Below, in pieces: positions 30,641 through 38,851 of a stretch of DNA of 49,191 nucleotides; the first letter of the stretch is position 1, and every line of letters begins with the position of its first letter. This stretch comes from Thalassospira xianhensis MCCC 1A02616 (lineage in GTDB: Bacteria; Pseudomonadota; Alphaproteobacteria; Rhodospirillales; Thalassospiraceae), in the NCBI RefSeq assembly GCF_003326475.1, contig NZ_JPWA01000036.1, positions 1 to 49,191 of the forward strand, in the 5' to 3' direction. Below the pieces are notes generated by a model, which worked only from the letters and a program-made list of their open reading frames with translations, was not told where the DNA came from and searched no databases. Position numbers and translations under genes: made by a program.

Positions 30641-31873
30641 ATGAAACTCGCACGCCCATGGTCCGCCGAGGCAATGTTTCTTGCACAGCAGTTAAAGACT
30701 GGGGGCGGCCATGTCACCCGCATCGTCGGCGGAGCCGTGCGCGACCTGCTTCGCGGAGAAACGCCCGCAGATATCGACCTCGTTACGACGGCAACCCCCT
30801 TCGAGATGATGCAGATTGCCGAGCGCCAGGGACTGAACACCATTCCCACCGCCCAACGACTGCGAGACTTTCCGGATGACTGGAACAAGGGTGGTCTGAA
30901 GCATGGCACTGTAACATTCGTTTTGAACGGTGAGCCGTTTGAAATCACAACGTTGCGCGCAGATATTGCAACGGACGGGCGACACGCAGAAGTCGCTTTT
31001 GTACAGGATTTCCGGATTGATGCGGCCCGGCGCGACTTCACTATCAACGCTATGAATGTTGATATCCATGGCAGGGTCCATGATTACTATGGCGGCATCA
31101 AGGATCTTCAGAATAGAGAAGTGCGATTTGTCGGCGAACCCGAAGAGCGCATTCAGGAAGACTACCTTCGAATTCTTCGGTATTTCAGGATGCGTGCAAA
31201 GCTGGACGACAGGTCGCGCAACGAGGTCGCCTTTAATGCAATTTTGCGCCATGCAGACGACTTAGATGGCCTGGCCGGTGAAAGAATCTGGCAGGAAATG
31301 AAAAAGCTCCTCGCTTCAGCCACCGGTGTGTCGCAATTGCCGTTCATGCAATCCACCGGCGTCCTGGCTAAGCTTGGCATCCAAATGAATGAACAGACCT
31401 ACTCCAGGGCCTCACTCGCCGCCGAGAATGCCTCAGGTAGTGCCGTTGTACTCGGCATGCTCACATCAAACGACTGGACGGATCTGGACGCGATAGTCGA
31501 CCGCTGGCGATTGAGCAAATCAGAAGGCATGATTGCAAAATTTATCAAGGAAGAGGCTGCCTCAACCGCGACAGACTTCGATAGGTTCGTTGCAGCTATC
31601 TGCTGCGAGAATGCCCGTGCTGACCTGCCCTCTTTGCTTTACCAAGCGGTGGGGGAAACAGCGCTGGCATCTGCACTGCGCGCACAGCTTCCGAAGTTTC
31701 CCGTGACTGGGGAAGATTTAATTGCACTTGGTGTAAAGCCCGGCCCCGAAATGGGAGAGTTGATTAAGCGTCTCAAAGCCGTCTGGAGAGCAAGCGGGTA
31801 CTCACTTTCGAGCACAGAGCTTCTTCAATCACTGCCAGATATCAGCGCTCCCCCTTCACGTGGTTTCAAATGA
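30641..31873 (+). CDS. cca: CCA-adding enzyme / tRNA nucleotidyltransferase
   Basis: Class II polymerase-beta-type nucleotidyltransferase that builds or repairs the 3' CCA of tRNA. GGAVRD (29-34), DIDLV (44-48) with the two metal Asp residues, and RRDFTINAM (about 129-137) with the template Arg region are intact. It has FPDDWNKGGLKHGTVTF, typical of bacterial members, where a flexible loop sits. 410 aa, near usual length without HD domain. ATG 30641 has AGGA about 8 bases upstream. Its stop overlaps the next start (ATGA). As chromosomes encode an essential one, this plasmid copy points to tRNA-end repair. A poly(A) polymerase function is a less likely alternative. Confidence 0.92.
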   Translation: MKLARPWSAEAMFLAQQLKTGGGHVTRIVGGAVRDLLRGETPADIDLVTTATPFEMMQIAERQGLNTIPTAQRLRDFPDDWNKGGLKHGTVTFVLNGEPFEITTLRADIATDGRHAEVAFVQDFRIDAARRDFTINAMNVDIHGRVHDYYGGIKDLQNREVRFVGEPEERIQEDYLRILRYFRMRAKLDDRSRNEVAFNAILRHADDLDGLAGERIWQEMKKLLASATGVSQLPFMQSTGVLAKLGIQMNEQTYSRASLAAENASGSAVVLGMLTSNDWTDLDAIVDRWRLSKSEGMIAKFIKEEAASTATDFDRFVAAICCENARADLPSLLYQAVGETALASALRAQLPKFPVTGEDLIALGVKPGPEMGELIKRLKAVWRASGYSLSSTELLQSLPDISAPPSRGFK

Positions 31874-32334
31874 CAGGAGCGCCCGGCCGACAGATGAATT
31901 ACATAGTGAACGCTTTGGTTAGCCTATCTGATGCATCATCTGACTGGCGTTATTATGGTGAAGAAGGCTGCGGAATACTCGCAGTTGCTATCGGTAGGCT
32001 TATTCCCGGCGGTCACATTTTCGTTTTGTCCGCGAACAATGGTGAAGCATGGGGCGACGAGTTCCCATATGAAATCACTCATGTCGTCTATCATACCGCC
32101 GATACCTTCCTGGATTTCCAAGGCGCTCGCACTTTGGAAGAAATGGCGGCATCCTTTAAAATGTTTGGCTCAACCTTTTCAGTGAAAGGGCCCTGGGAAC
32201 CGGAGGCGTTCTTGCATCAGTTCATGGGGAGCGACGATGAGAAACCGCTGTATGGGGACGAATGTGATATTGAAGATGCCATTCTCCGGTTAACCGGCCA
32301 ACCAACGTACATCCCGTCAAACATCCGCGGTTAA
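31870..32334 (+). CDS. Hypothetical protein coupled to cca, possible Cys-His hydrolase fold, 154 aa
   Basis: Starts inside the cca stop (ATGA), so expression is coupled. EEGCGILAVAIGRL (Cys34), EITHVVYH (His71) and TFLDFQGA (Asp82) give the Cys-His-Asp order of papain-like or NlpC/P60-like folds, including the C-x-x-x-A helix start. The rest is acidic. If real it could be a hydrolase or an inactive relative. The function alongside tRNA nucleotidyltransferase is unknown. Confidence 0.65.
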   Translation: MTGAPGRQMNYIVNALVSLSDASSDWRYYGEEGCGILAVAIGRLIPGGHIFVLSANNGEAWGDEFPYEITHVVYHTADTFLDFQGARTLEEMAASFKMFGSTFSVKGPWEPEAFLHQFMGSDDEKPLYGDECDIEDAILRLTGQPTYIPSNIRG

Positions 32335-32618
32335 TACCCAAAGCGAAGAATGAGAAAAGTAAGCGAGAACGATACGATCGTCAGTGCAGAATAGGCTCGA
32401 AACAACCTTTGCTTTTCGACCAGGCCTTGCATCATCACGCGCGAAGCAATGGTGGCTAAAGTAACGGCCATAATGCACCCGAGGACCTCGCCAACCCATG
32501 TCTCACGTCCAGCCAACAGAAACACTTGGCCTAGCAACGGCGGCCAGCAAACAGCACCCAATGCCAATAATTTGAGCAAGCGGAAGCGGTCCTTTAACGT
32601 CATGCGCTGTTCTTTCAT
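32331..32618 (-). CDS. Small membrane protein, 95 aa
   Basis: Three hydrophobic segments (KLLALGAVCWPPLLGQVFLL; EVLGCIMAVTLATIAS; SALTIVSFSLTFLIL) predict an inner-membrane protein with a basic cytoplasmic N-terminus. ATG 32618 lacks a clear ribosome-binding site; ATG 32603 is an alternative. It overlaps the end of the convergent gene by 4 bases. Unknown function. Confidence 0.6.
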   Translation of the reverse strand: MKEQRMTLKDRFRLLKLLALGAVCWPPLLGQVFLLAGRETWVGEVLGCIMAVTLATIASRVMMQGLVEKQRLFRAYSALTIVSFSLTFLILRFGY

Positions 32619-32801
32619 GGTGCATTAGAAGAGATGTATCGCAATAAGGCGTACAGAAATGCTCGCACGCCCTCGGAATTGTTTCCACGTTTTCCTTCCA
32701 GATCGCACAATGTTTTCTTATATTTTTGTTTGTCGCTTTCCTTGCAAAGGGCCAGCCTTGATTTGCCGAGCAGGCAATTGTCCATCGTCAGGAGACGGAA
32801 T

Positions 32802-33158
32802 ATGACCGAGCTAAAGACCCAGTTGACCCTGAGCTTCGAGAGTGCAGAAGGAACAGACGAAGACGAAATTCAGTTCTTCGCCGAAAGCAAAAAGTTCGAC
32901 GTGACGCTCGATGTTGATGAATATCGTCGGAATTCGCTTGCCGCATCGTATGATGCGTGGCGCAAGGATGAAATCGCCAACGCTGAGTCCGAAGAATATG
33001 GGGTTGAACTGGCTCACATCATTACCCCATCCGCAGAGATGACGACCTGGGATATTTATGCGACCTTGCGCATTAATGGTGCCCCTTATGAAAGGGCACC
33101 CGAACAGGACGAAGATTTGGATGACGACATGATGATGTCGGCAATGCCGGGCTTCTAA
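32802..33158 (+). CDS. Acidic hypothetical protein, 118 aa
   Basis: ATG 32802 (MTELKTQLT) with AGGAGA 7 bases upstream. Highly acidic, ending in a run of Asp and Met (EDLDDDMMMSAMPGF). There is no known domain. The leader region (32619-32801, 183 bp) holds GTTTTCCTT at 32689-32697. A strong terminator follows. An acidic protein of this type could be a DNA mimic or chaperone-like inhibitor, but this is a guess from charge only. Confidence 0.65.
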   Translation: MTELKTQLTLSFESAEGTDEDEIQFFAESKKFDVTLDVDEYRRNSLAASYDAWRKDEIANAESEEYGVELAHIITPSAEMTTWDIYATLRINGAPYERAPEQDEDLDDDMMMSAMPGF

Positions 33159-33170
33159 CCGACGGCACCA

Positions 33171-33214
33171 ACAATAAGGGCGTCACAGGGGTTTATTCTG
33201 GACGCCCTTATTGT
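33171..33214 (+). terminator. Intrinsic terminator, probably bidirectional
   Basis: ACAATAAGGGCGTC (33171-33184) and GACGCCCTTATTGT (33201-33214) are perfect 14-bp arms with a 16-base loop, between two convergent genes. A-rich and T-rich stem ends serve both directions. Confidence 0.8.
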
Positions 33215-33231
33215 GTGATTAGCTTGGGCTT

Positions 33232-34230
33232 TTAGTGGACGCTAGGGGGATTATCAGAGAGCAGAAAGCTTTGGATGAACTCAATGAGGCCTTCCATTCC
33301 CTTATCAAATTCGTCCCGCGTACTGTGTTTGCGTGTCGCGAGGTCAACGAACGGCACACTCGCCAGAATGCCGCACATCGGGCCGATAAGCTCAGAGACG
33401 ATAGCGTTGCGAATTCCCCCGAAAATCGCATCCACTTCTTCCTTCGGCTTACCCGAATTCAGACCTGTGCTACGCAGGATGACATTTTGAATGGCCGTTT
33501 TCGATTTGCCGCTTACAGCCGCTTCAATAATGTCGATAGCAGCCATCGGGAGATACCGCTTTTCGCCAGTCGTGACTTCGTCGCCAGCGCGTTCCCGGCG
33601 GAAATTCTTGGCATTCCTACCAAGATTGACGATGGCAGCGGCAATCAGGAAGTCAAGGCTTCTGCTGGTTCGAGCGGTATTCATGTGAAGCAGGACATCA
33701 ACGACATATGATGTTTGGCGACGATGCCAGAATTCACTCTCTTTCGCGAAATCTTTCGAACCCGCAATGCTGAGCTTTACGAAATTCTCCAGCTGACCAT
33801 TATTGATCATTAGCTCCACACAATGCTTCCCATACGACGAGAAGTCTTTGAAAATCTCGCGCGACATCAAACGTTCAATGAGCTTACGATGCTCTTGTTT
33901 GGGAATAATGTGAGCCTGGGAGTCCAGAATGGCTTCCGTCATGACCGCGATGAATTTCTTAAGCGTCTGTTCGCGACCTTCAGCACTGAAGTCGCCAAAC
34001 TTGCCGACCATTGCCGAAGTAACACGGTTTTCGCAATCTTTCTCTTCTTCCGTCTCGGCCCGGTAGTGGGACAGAAAGTGCGTCGTCAGCCCGTCCTGAC
34101 GTTCCCGTGTCTTTTTGTACACAGGTTCGCGACAGATTGGGCACGAAATCTGAAACTGCTCGCAGTCACCAAACTGTACCTCTTCCGCCGTTACAAACTC
34201 ACGGAGTAGAAGGCTGTAACCGTATTTCAT
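33232..34230 (-). CDS. Hypothetical protein with N-terminal zinc-ribbon-like motif, 332 aa
   Basis: Cys30-x2-Cys33 (SCPICREPV), His51, His55 and Cys66 form a zinc-binding pattern like that at the N-terminus of CoiA-type proteins, where it is followed by a nuclease domain. No nuclease motif is obvious in the remaining 260 residues, which are mostly helical. ATG 34230 follows an AAGGAGCG stretch. The promoter region contains TTGTTGACAACT, as in front of the argS leader. Unknown function; nucleic-acid binding is inferred. Confidence 0.7.
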   Translation of the reverse strand: MKYGYSLLLREFVTAEEVQFGDCEQFQISCPICREPVYKKTRERQDGLTTHFLSHYRAETEEEKDCENRVTSAMVGKFGDFSAEGREQTLKKFIAVMTEAILDSQAHIIPKQEHRKLIERLMSREIFKDFSSYGKHCVELMINNGQLENFVKLSIAGSKDFAKESEFWHRRQTSYVVDVLLHMNTARTSRSLDFLIAAAIVNLGRNAKNFRRERAGDEVTTGEKRYLPMAAIDIIEAAVSGKSKTAIQNVILRSTGLNSGKPKEEVDAIFGGIRNAIVSELIGPMCGILASVPFVDLATRKHSTRDEFDKGMEGLIEFIQSFLLSDNPPSVH

Positions 34231-34304
34231 TGAGGGCGCTCCTTTTTATGCCCCCAACTTATCTCCGCTCTTTTTTCAGCGCAAGTACTAATTGTTGACA
34301 ACTA

Positions 34305-36059
34305 TCAATATCGAAGCCCTTTAACAGGATTATCGACGTCCGATGGATCAACAATAATCGGCCCACTGTCGATATTATTGCTTTCAGGCATCCCCACCGG
34401 AGCCGAAGCCGCATCGTGGAACGAAATCAGTCGTGTTTCAGCCTCCGATTCCGTTGCAAAATAGGTCCGCCCATTATCCACAGCCGCTGCATTGCGAACG
34501 GCGTTCTTAAACTCTTCGATAATGGCGCGCGGACGCCGAAAATCAGAGCTCTCTTCGTATCCGATCGGCAACCACGTCTTCTGAGGGTAATCCATGAAAT
34601 CTTCAGGGTTTCCAAGTTCGTCATAGGCCACCGTTTTAACGGGTTCACCATGGCGATTGCACCAAGTCCCCTCACTCGTTCCATCTTTACGCACTCGGAC
34701 CCATGTCGGTGCAAGACTATCGGGCCAATGGTCTCCAATTGTGCGTTTCATTACCGTCTCTTCGCAGAACCGGTTTTCACGCGTGAGTAATCCGGCCTTG
34801 CGCATGATGCCCTCGATATTGTCTGGGGTATCAAGCACAACAACCATGCCCGTTTCGGAGAATTCGTATCCCACCGGTGTGTTCTGCTCGATCTGATATC
34901 GGCGAAGCGCCTCTGCCACCGAACCGCTGGTTACCAGCGCCTTCAACCGCCCAAGTCCACTTCTGTCGTCAAATGAGTCCGACAGGGCTGCTTCTATCTC
35001 GTATCCTTTGCGCGCGAGCGCGGCAATGCCCTTTTGAACGAGCGATTTGACGTTGCTTCTAAGCATGTATCCGCTGACCAGTCCTGTTGCCATGACGCTT
35101 TCCATCAATGCGAACGAGCTGATGCTGGAAACCAGCCAGCCGGTTGTGACGACCATATAGCCTACGGCGGCCAGGTTGGCGGTTATCCCTTTCCGATAGT
35201 CATCAGAAATTCCTTTGGGAGCCGATTTGAGCTGCTCTAACTCATCAGCAATGAATTGCTTGACGATCCCGGGCGCCTTGAACTTTGCTCTCAGCAAGTC
35301 CGAAACCTTGGGTGTGTCGAAGTACTGATTGTTATGGAATTGGCACACCGGGGCTAAAATCTTTGGCAGGCTGTTGGTGACCATTTTACACCGTACAACA
35401 GCAGCCTTGGCGAAGTTTGCTCCGGTCAAGTTGGCATCATTGAATACGCATTCGTGAGCACTGGCACTCGCCAGAAAACCGTTAGACAGATCGGCCCCGG
35501 TAAAGTCCGCCCGCTCCATCGTCACACCATACAGGTTAGCCCCTCTGAATGTCGCAAAACAGGCGCGCGTTGAAAATTCATGCTGCCACCGCTCGCTTTT
35601 CTTGATGACATCACCTTGCGCGCGCAGGATCGGTGTAGCGGATTTTATGATGCCTTTATCGACACTCTTCATGGTTACGTGTCGCATGTCAGCCCGGTCC
35701 AGATTGGCCTTGTCCAAAACCGTTCCTGACAGGTCTGCGCCCACAAGAACAACACCTTCCAGATTGGCCTCATTCATCTGGCAAAGTCGAAGCTTCGCGC
35801 TCTCCAGGTGCAGCAGTCGAAGATCTGTTCCGCGGAAGTCTCCGTTATCCAGATGCACGCCTGTGAGGTCTATTGTTCCTCCGGGTGTCAGTGCACCTGC
35901 CTCCCCACGTTTTACAATCTGCCTTTTGAAATCCTGGAAATCGGCCCGTGACAAACTTTGACCTTCAGAGACAATCCGGCCGAGAAAGTCGGCCGCGGTC
36001 TCGTAGTTGTGGGCCACAGCAAGTGTTTGTCCAGTCGTGGATTTCAAGTCGTAAACCAA
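34305..36059 (-). CDS. Pentapeptide-repeat protein with C-terminal domain, 584 aa
   Basis: Residues about 60-250 contain pentapeptide repeats (A-(D/N)-L-x-x type: NGDFRGTDLR, EANLEGVVLVGADL, GANLYGVTMERADF) forming a right-handed quadrilateral helix, interrupted by a KSVDKGIIK segment. A hydrophobic stretch (about 315-355: AVGYMVVTTGWLVSS, MATGLVSGYM) suggests membrane contact or a buried helix. The C-terminal third is unknown and contains TYFATESEAE. TTG 36059 is the best start: AAAGGAGG ends 5 bases before it; the frame runs open to 36335 but into the divergent methyltransferase gene. Pentapeptide proteins can mimic DNA and protect gyrase, but most are uncharacterised. Confidence 0.75.
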   Translation of the reverse strand: MVYDLKSTTGQTLAVAHNYETAADFLGRIVSEGQSLSRADFQDFKRQIVKRGEAGALTPGGTIDLTGVHLDNGDFRGTDLRLLHLESAKLRLCQMNEANLEGVVLVGADLSGTVLDKANLDRADMRHVTMKSVDKGIIKSATPILRAQGDVIKKSERWQHEFSTRACFATFRGANLYGVTMERADFTGADLSNGFLASASAHECVFNDANLTGANFAKAAVVRCKMVTNSLPKILAPVCQFHNNQYFDTPKVSDLLRAKFKAPGIVKQFIADELEQLKSAPKGISDDYRKGITANLAAVGYMVVTTGWLVSSISSFALMESVMATGLVSGYMLRSNVKSLVQKGIAALARKGYEIEAALSDSFDDRSGLGRLKALVTSGSVAEALRRYQIEQNTPVGYEFSETGMVVVLDTPDNIEGIMRKAGLLTRENRFCEETVMKRTIGDHWPDSLAPTWVRVRKDGTSEGTWCNRHGEPVKTVAYDELGNPEDFMDYPQKTWLPIGYEESSDFRRPRAIIEEFKNAVRNAAAVDNGRTYFATESEAETRLISFHDAASAPVGMPESNNIDSGPIIVDPSDVDNPVKGLRY

Positions 36060-36094
36060 AGCAGCCTCCTTTGTGCGATAACCATATTTTCCTT

Positions 36095-36206
36095 CAATTA
36101 TTGCACACCACAAGAAAATAAGGACAGATTCACAGGTTTTCCTTATTGCAAAGCAATAATCATGTTGACAATCGCCGCTTAAAGGAAACATTATCGAGTT
36201 TTCCTT
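36095..36206. promoter_or_regulatory. Divergent control region with inverted repeat and C5-methyltransferase promoter
   Basis: Plus-strand promoter TTGACA (36165-36170), 18 bases, CATTAT (36189-36194). Just upstream is TTATTGC-AAA-GCAATAA (36143-36159). CAATTATTG at 36095-36103 also forms the core of the palindrome in front of the DUF2442-HTH gene (38855-38863). GTTTTCCTT occurs at 36136-36144 and 36198-36206 and its complement at 36225-36233. Confidence 0.6.
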
Positions 36207-36243
36207 ATCCAAAATTCCTCTCAAAAGGAAAACCGGAGACGAA

Positions 36244-38088
36244 ATGCTCGATTTATCGTCTATTCCGCAAACCCCGCGACGTTTGCGGGTTGCATCTTGT
36301 TTTAGCGGCATGGAAGCCGCCAGTGTTGCTGCCAAGGGAATGAACTGGGATTTCCGTGCCTTTGCGGAGATTGAGCCCGCGGCCTGTGAAACTCTGGACC
36401 AAATCTATGGTTGCGGTCGTCCAATTTATCTTCCCAACCCAGATCACGCGACCTCAATGTCCGAACGCAAAGCTGACATTGCCAGAATTAAACGCCTTTC
36501 GACCATGCGGGACCGCAGCCCCGGCTCACCGGCTAATCTGGGAGATATTTCTCAGGTTGACTGGACCAAGTACCGGGGGCGGCTCGACTTGATGGTTGGG
36601 GGGCCTCCCTGCCAAGCCTTCTCCATCGCAGGACCACGTCTATCTCTCGCGGACAAGCGCGGTCAGCTTTCCCTTTCCTATGTCGAGGCTATTCATGACA
36701 GCAGAGTACCCTGGAGCTTTACCGAAAACGTCCCCGGATGGCTCTCTACCAAAGACAATGCATTCGGCTGCTTCCTGGGAGCACTTGTGGGCGCAGACCG
36801 ACCACTTCCGGCACCCGGTAAAAGGTGGGGAAGTGCGGGTTTTGTCGATGGACCGCTCTACCGGGCAGCCTGGCGCGTTATCGACGCTCAGGGCTTTGTC
36901 CCGCAAAGAAGACGGCGCGTTCTTGTGGTCGCGGCACGGGTTGATTGTGGGGGAGATCCCATCCGAGTGCTTTTCGAGACCGAAGCCGAAGCTCGTGTCC
37001 ATCTTGGAGACCGGGCGCATTCCGGCCCGCTATTTCCTGTCAGCATTAGCGGCAGCGGGCATCTTGCGCCGCGCGCGGAAGCGAAGGAAGAAGTTGCCAA
37101 AAATCCTCCGGAAAGCTCTTTTTGCGGTCGTGAGAAGGAGCCGGGCCCGGAAGCATACCGCGTCCACGCCTATGGCTCAGCCGCAATGACCAACCCTAAC
37201 GGGAAGGCACCCATGGCTGAACGGGCAGACACCGCGCGATGCCTAGACACCGTAGGAGGTTTCTCCTGCGGCCAAGGTGGTAACCTCGTATTGCAGCATG
37301 AAGAGGCGCAAGCATTTCGGACCGCTGGAGATGGCGCGGTGTATGCTGAGGGTGACAAATCAGCACCTTTGACAACACAGACGGACCCTTGTGCGAATAT
37401 CATTCTTCAATACCAGGATGTGTCGGAAGTCTCGTCTACCGTGACATCTAATCTCGCAAAAGCCAGCTTTGATTCAGATTGCAGCGGCACCTTGCTTATA
37501 TCTGATGACATCGTGAATATTTCATGTGACTCAGAGACCAAAATCGAAGCTTTGGCGTTCTCAGCCAAGGATTATGGGGGAGATGTTTCCAATATCGCGC
37601 CTACTCTGCGTGCAGGTGCTTTCAAGGAAAGTCATGCAAACAGTGGGTCGCATATCGGTGTGGTAATTCCGCAGACAGCTTCTAATGATAATCCCGGCCA
37701 TCCCGGAGATCTGGAAGCATATGCTACTGAAACCGGAGTAGGTTTCTGGAGTGAACGCATTCCTTCTCTGCGAGTATCTACCGCGCCAAGTCAGCCGCAA
37801 ACGATTGTCAAACAGATTGGTATGATGGTCAGAAGGCTGATGCCGCTCGAGTGTCTACGTCTTCAAGGATTTCCTGATGACTATTTCGACAAAGTGCTGA
37901 TCCGCGGGAAGCCAATCGCAGACGGGCCAATGTACAAGATGATTGGAAATTCATGGGCGGTCCCGGTCGCGCGGTGGGTTTTTCGTCGCCTTGACGCGGC
38001 AATTCTTCAGCCCTCTCACGGAGAGGCGCAAACCCTAGCTAATGACAATAGCTACTACCCTTTTATCGATGAGGAAAACAATGCTTGA
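36244..38088 (+). CDS. C5-cytosine DNA methyltransferase with very large variable region
   Basis: Motif I VASCFSGMEAA (16-26), motif IV GGPPCQAFS with Cys123, motif VI ENVPG (161-165), motif VIII QRRRRV, motif IX RRLMPLECLRLQGFP and motif X YKMIGNSWAVPVA are all intact, so it should be active. Between VIII and IX lie about 300 residues instead of the usual 100 or so, with AFSAKDYGGDVSNIAPTLRA and SHANSGSH, wording typical of phage methyltransferases. The region also carries several T-(V/Q)-T-x-(D/N)-type repeats, suggesting multiple target-recognition segments. No cognate endonuclease is nearby. ATG 36244 is preceded by a CCGGAGACGA stretch. It likely protects the replicon from restriction. 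Confidence 0.93.
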   Translation: MLDLSSIPQTPRRLRVASCFSGMEAASVAAKGMNWDFRAFAEIEPAACETLDQIYGCGRPIYLPNPDHATSMSERKADIARIKRLSTMRDRSPGSPANLGDISQVDWTKYRGRLDLMVGGPPCQAFSIAGPRLSLADKRGQLSLSYVEAIHDSRVPWSFTENVPGWLSTKDNAFGCFLGALVGADRPLPAPGKRWGSAGFVDGPLYRAAWRVIDAQGFVPQRRRRVLVVAARVDCGGDPIRVLFETEAEARVHLGDRAHSGPLFPVSISGSGHLAPRAEAKEEVAKNPPESSFCGREKEPGPEAYRVHAYGSAAMTNPNGKAPMAERADTARCLDTVGGFSCGQGGNLVLQHEEAQAFRTAGDGAVYAEGDKSAPLTTQTDPCANIILQYQDVSEVSSTVTSNLAKASFDSDCSGTLLISDDIVNISCDSETKIEALAFSAKDYGGDVSNIAPTLRAGAFKESHANSGSHIGVVIPQTASNDNPGHPGDLEAYATETGVGFWSERIPSLRVSTAPSQPQTIVKQIGMMVRRLMPLECLRLQGFPDDYFDKVLIRGKPIADGPMYKMIGNSWAVPVARWVFRRLDAAILQPSHGEAQTLANDNSYYPFIDEENNA

Positions 38089-38338
38089 GTGGGTTAAATC
38101 GAGCGAGCGACTTCCCCAAAATGACAACCCAAAGTCAGATGACCATATCTGGTGTTGGGCATACTACAACGGTCAGGTCGAGTTGATGCCGTTTAACCCC
38201 TATCACAAGTGTTGGGATGATAACGAGATGGACGACTACCGATGCGATGCGCAAGCCGTCCTTCTGTGGGCGAGAATGGAATTCCCCCGGGTTCCAGAAA
38301 ATCTGCTCGCCGAAGTAATGGAGAAACGCAAGACATAA
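38081..38338 (+). CDS. DUF551-like small protein, 85 aa
   Basis: The start LEWVKSSERLPQND and the spacing to a later Trp and Pro-rich end match the phage-associated DUF551 pattern (W-I-S-V-x-x-R-L-P). ATG 38081 has GAGG upstream and overlaps the methyltransferase stop by 8 bases (ATGCTTGA), so the two are coupled. Function of the family is unknown; it supports a phage-like origin for the pair. Confidence 0.75.
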   Translation: MLEWVKSSERLPQNDNPKSDDHIWCWAYYNGQVELMPFNPYHKCWDDNEMDDYRCDAQAVLLWARMEFPRVPENLLAEVMEKRKT

Positions 38339-38342
38339 GGCG

Positions 38343-38359
38343 GCCGATACTTTATCGGC
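38343..38359. terminator. Weak hairpin between convergent genes
   Basis: GCCGATA-CTT-TATCGGC, 7-bp arms, overlapping the end of the minus-strand gene. No T-tract in either direction, so a terminator role is doubtful. Confidence 0.35.
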
Positions 38360-38834
38360 GTCGCCCCAACTTCATCGCGGAGAACCCCATACGCGCATAG
38401 AGTATATGGGGGTCTCTCAACATTGCCCGGATGGTTACCAAGACCGAGTGCGACATTTTAGCGCGTCCAGCTTTGAAGTTCTTGATTTGGCTTTCCTGGT
38501 AACCAAGGGCGTGTGCCAACTGGCCATTTGTAAGCTGATGTCGGGATTGGAGCTGTTCCAATAATTCTGCGTCGCTGCCGGATCGTTGTTCTTCAGCCAT
38601 CAGTCGAAGGCTTTCTGAGGTCATTTTCAGACCGTTACCCCACCGCATCTCGCCATCAGAAATCGTCAAATCATGAAAGGCGGAGGGATTCTGCGTAAAC
38701 GCCGAATAAGTCGGGTCGCATGCGATAAGACCCGACAAGTCAACTGTTACGTGCTCACTGTTTCCCCATAGCACACGGATAGTGAAAGGGGCGTGGAACA
38801 CGACTTCTGCCGACACCAATTCTCTATCAAGCAT
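38352..38834 (-). CDS. DUF2442 domain fused to helix-turn-helix, probable repressor
   Basis: Residues 1-75 resemble DUF2442 (a strand-rich module: VTVDLSGL, then DPTYSAF, FHDLTISDGEMRWGNGLKM). Residues about 90-140 form an XRE-type helix-turn-helix (SRHQLTNGQLAHALGYQESQIKNFKAGRAKM). DUF2442 proteins often pair with DUF4160 in toxin-antitoxin-like modules; no such partner is visible. A perfect 15-bp palindrome 18 bases upstream of the start is the likely autoregulatory site, and its core recurs before the methyltransferase gene. It therefore may act as a controller of that gene. Confidence 0.8.
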   Translation of the reverse strand: MLDRELVSAEVVFHAPFTIRVLWGNSEHVTVDLSGLIACDPTYSAFTQNPSAFHDLTISDGEMRWGNGLKMTSESLRLMAEEQRSGSDAELLEQLQSRHQLTNGQLAHALGYQESQIKNFKAGRAKMSHSVLVTIRAMLRDPHILYARMGFSAMKLGRRR

Positions 38835-38851
38835 ACCATCGCCCCTTTCTT

